DNA of 64,000 nt from Cherax quadricarinatus (lineage: Eukaryota > Arthropoda > Malacostraca > Decapoda > Parastacidae): the NCBI RefSeq assembly GCF_038502225.1, contig NC_091293.1, forward strand, positions 10,362,410 through 10,426,409. Direction: 5' to 3'. The translations under genes were made by a program, and so were the position numbers. Positions 63,304-64,000 of this stretch are shown one piece after another. Numbering within the stretch: position 1 is the stretch's first letter; each line of letters begins with the position of its first letter. The notes below the pieces were generated by a model. It did not search any database. It was not told the origin of the DNA and saw only the letters and a program-made list of their open reading frames with translations.

Positions 63304-64000
63304 CAACATTGAAATAGTACATCAAAAAGTCCCTCACAAAGTTCTCCTTGACTTGTGCGTTACCATCCATCGGCATATATACTCCTATAAAACAAACCCT
63401 AGTTGCACCCCACTCCCCCTCCACCCTCACGACCCTCCCCCCCTCCTCCCACCCCAAAATATGCAATGGACTGGTTTCCTTTATAGCCACAACAACCCCA
63501 CCTTTCAACCTCAACGAGCCACTCACATACAACTTATATCCTTTCAAAGACAACTCACAACCAAACTTATAATTGTGCTCCTGAATGAAACATATATCTA
63601 CATTAAATCTCCTTAAAAACCATTCCACCCATACTCTTTTAACCTCGGCTCTCAGGCCATTAACATTAATCGTTACAACCTTGAATTATGACAGTAAAGG
63701 TGGCTTGCCCCGCCGCCTTGAAATGGCACCCACATGACCCGACTGCTGACTAGAGCCCCGTTTGGCACCCTGTTTGTCCAGTCCCCCCCCCCTTGTCCTT
63801 TGAACCTTTCAGTACTTCAGTACCACTACACCCACTCTCCGGGAGATCCAACCTGGGCCTCCAAGACTTCTTCCCAGGTCTCTGCCCAGGCGTTAAGACG
63901 TCATCCATATCAGACGTCCCAGCTGTTCTCTTGCATGAACCTCCGTCTCCGCATGTAACTTCCTCTTCCGTGCACGCTCTGTGCACCTCAGCCACTACCG
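63304..64000 (-). pseudogene. Tx1-type LINE ORF1 end and endonuclease start, inverted
   Basis: The minus strand carries the ORF1 C-terminus (63750-63995, with DDVLTPGQRPGKKSW) and then the EN N-terminal part (about 63304-63690: CFIQEHNYKFGCELS, GGVVVAIKETSPL, VCFIGVYMPMDGN). It belongs to the same family as the RT to its left but runs in the opposite direction; the two meet near 63300. Confidence 0.82.

Noticed and set aside
62069..64000. Twin-priming 5' inversion
   Set aside because: The order of inverted and sense parts is opposite to that expected, and the RT tail is missing at the join.

Overview
This window is eukaryotic, repeat-dominated DNA with no recognisable host gene. The mix of CR1-like, Tx1-like and RNase H-bearing LINEs, BEL/Pao and Ty3/gypsy-type LTR elements, Penelope-like ends, a tRNA-derived SINE with a (TCTTATCT)-type tail, and kilobase-scale minisatellites fits an arthropod, most likely a decapod crustacean such as a crayfish. 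That assignment is inference from repeat style, not from a host gene. Almost every long open frame is a transposon gene or a minisatellite read in frame.

Layout. 1-12715: tandem BEL/Pao-like units on the minus strand, with pol deleted. A pol-less Ty3/gypsy-type element (3994-8479, 5-bp target duplication GCTGA, tRNA-Leu primer site) sits at the junction between BEL internal sequence and its LTR. An empty version of the site is at about 12678-12690. Minisatellites at 2390-3172 and 12716-14894 replace parts of the BEL units and appear to be amplified from the SINE 3' body. 15016-15260: CT and TA microsatellites. 15262-18965: decayed minus-strand LINE whose ORF1 has CCCH zinc fingers. 18966-23168: almost intact plus-strand CR1 with esterase ORF1 and EN-RT ORF2, lying head to head with the previous LINE. 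23200-23745: minus-strand PHD-finger ORF1 remnant. 23821-28868: two oppositely oriented Penelope-like ends bracketing a tandem array of about 419-bp units, each with a hammerhead-ribozyme-like motif, an inverted CR1 fragment and a 19-bp minisatellite.

28869-34300: Tc1/mariner remnant, SINEs, an RNase H LINE cut by a SINE, and a TIR-type DNA element. 34430-39520: nearly full-length Tx1-like LINE with several frame breaks. 39520-47660: an 8.1-kb minisatellite that probably grew inside this LINE's 3' UTR. 47699-49482: second RNase H LINE copy. 49490-50930: UTR-like DNA with a 43-bp minisatellite. 50940-60816: 22/25-bp minisatellite interrupted twice by an LTR-like block, the second of which carries a 1.19-kb DNA element with an 8-bp target duplication. 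60816-64000: second Tx1-like copy, interrupted by another LINE and rearranged so that its ORF1/EN part is inverted.

The parts do not form a host pathway. The window is a record of nested insertion, tandem duplication and minisatellite growth. The strongest candidates for new biology are the tandem hammerhead-bearing array, the minisatellites seeded from SINE and LINE tails, and the CCCH-finger LINE ORF1.
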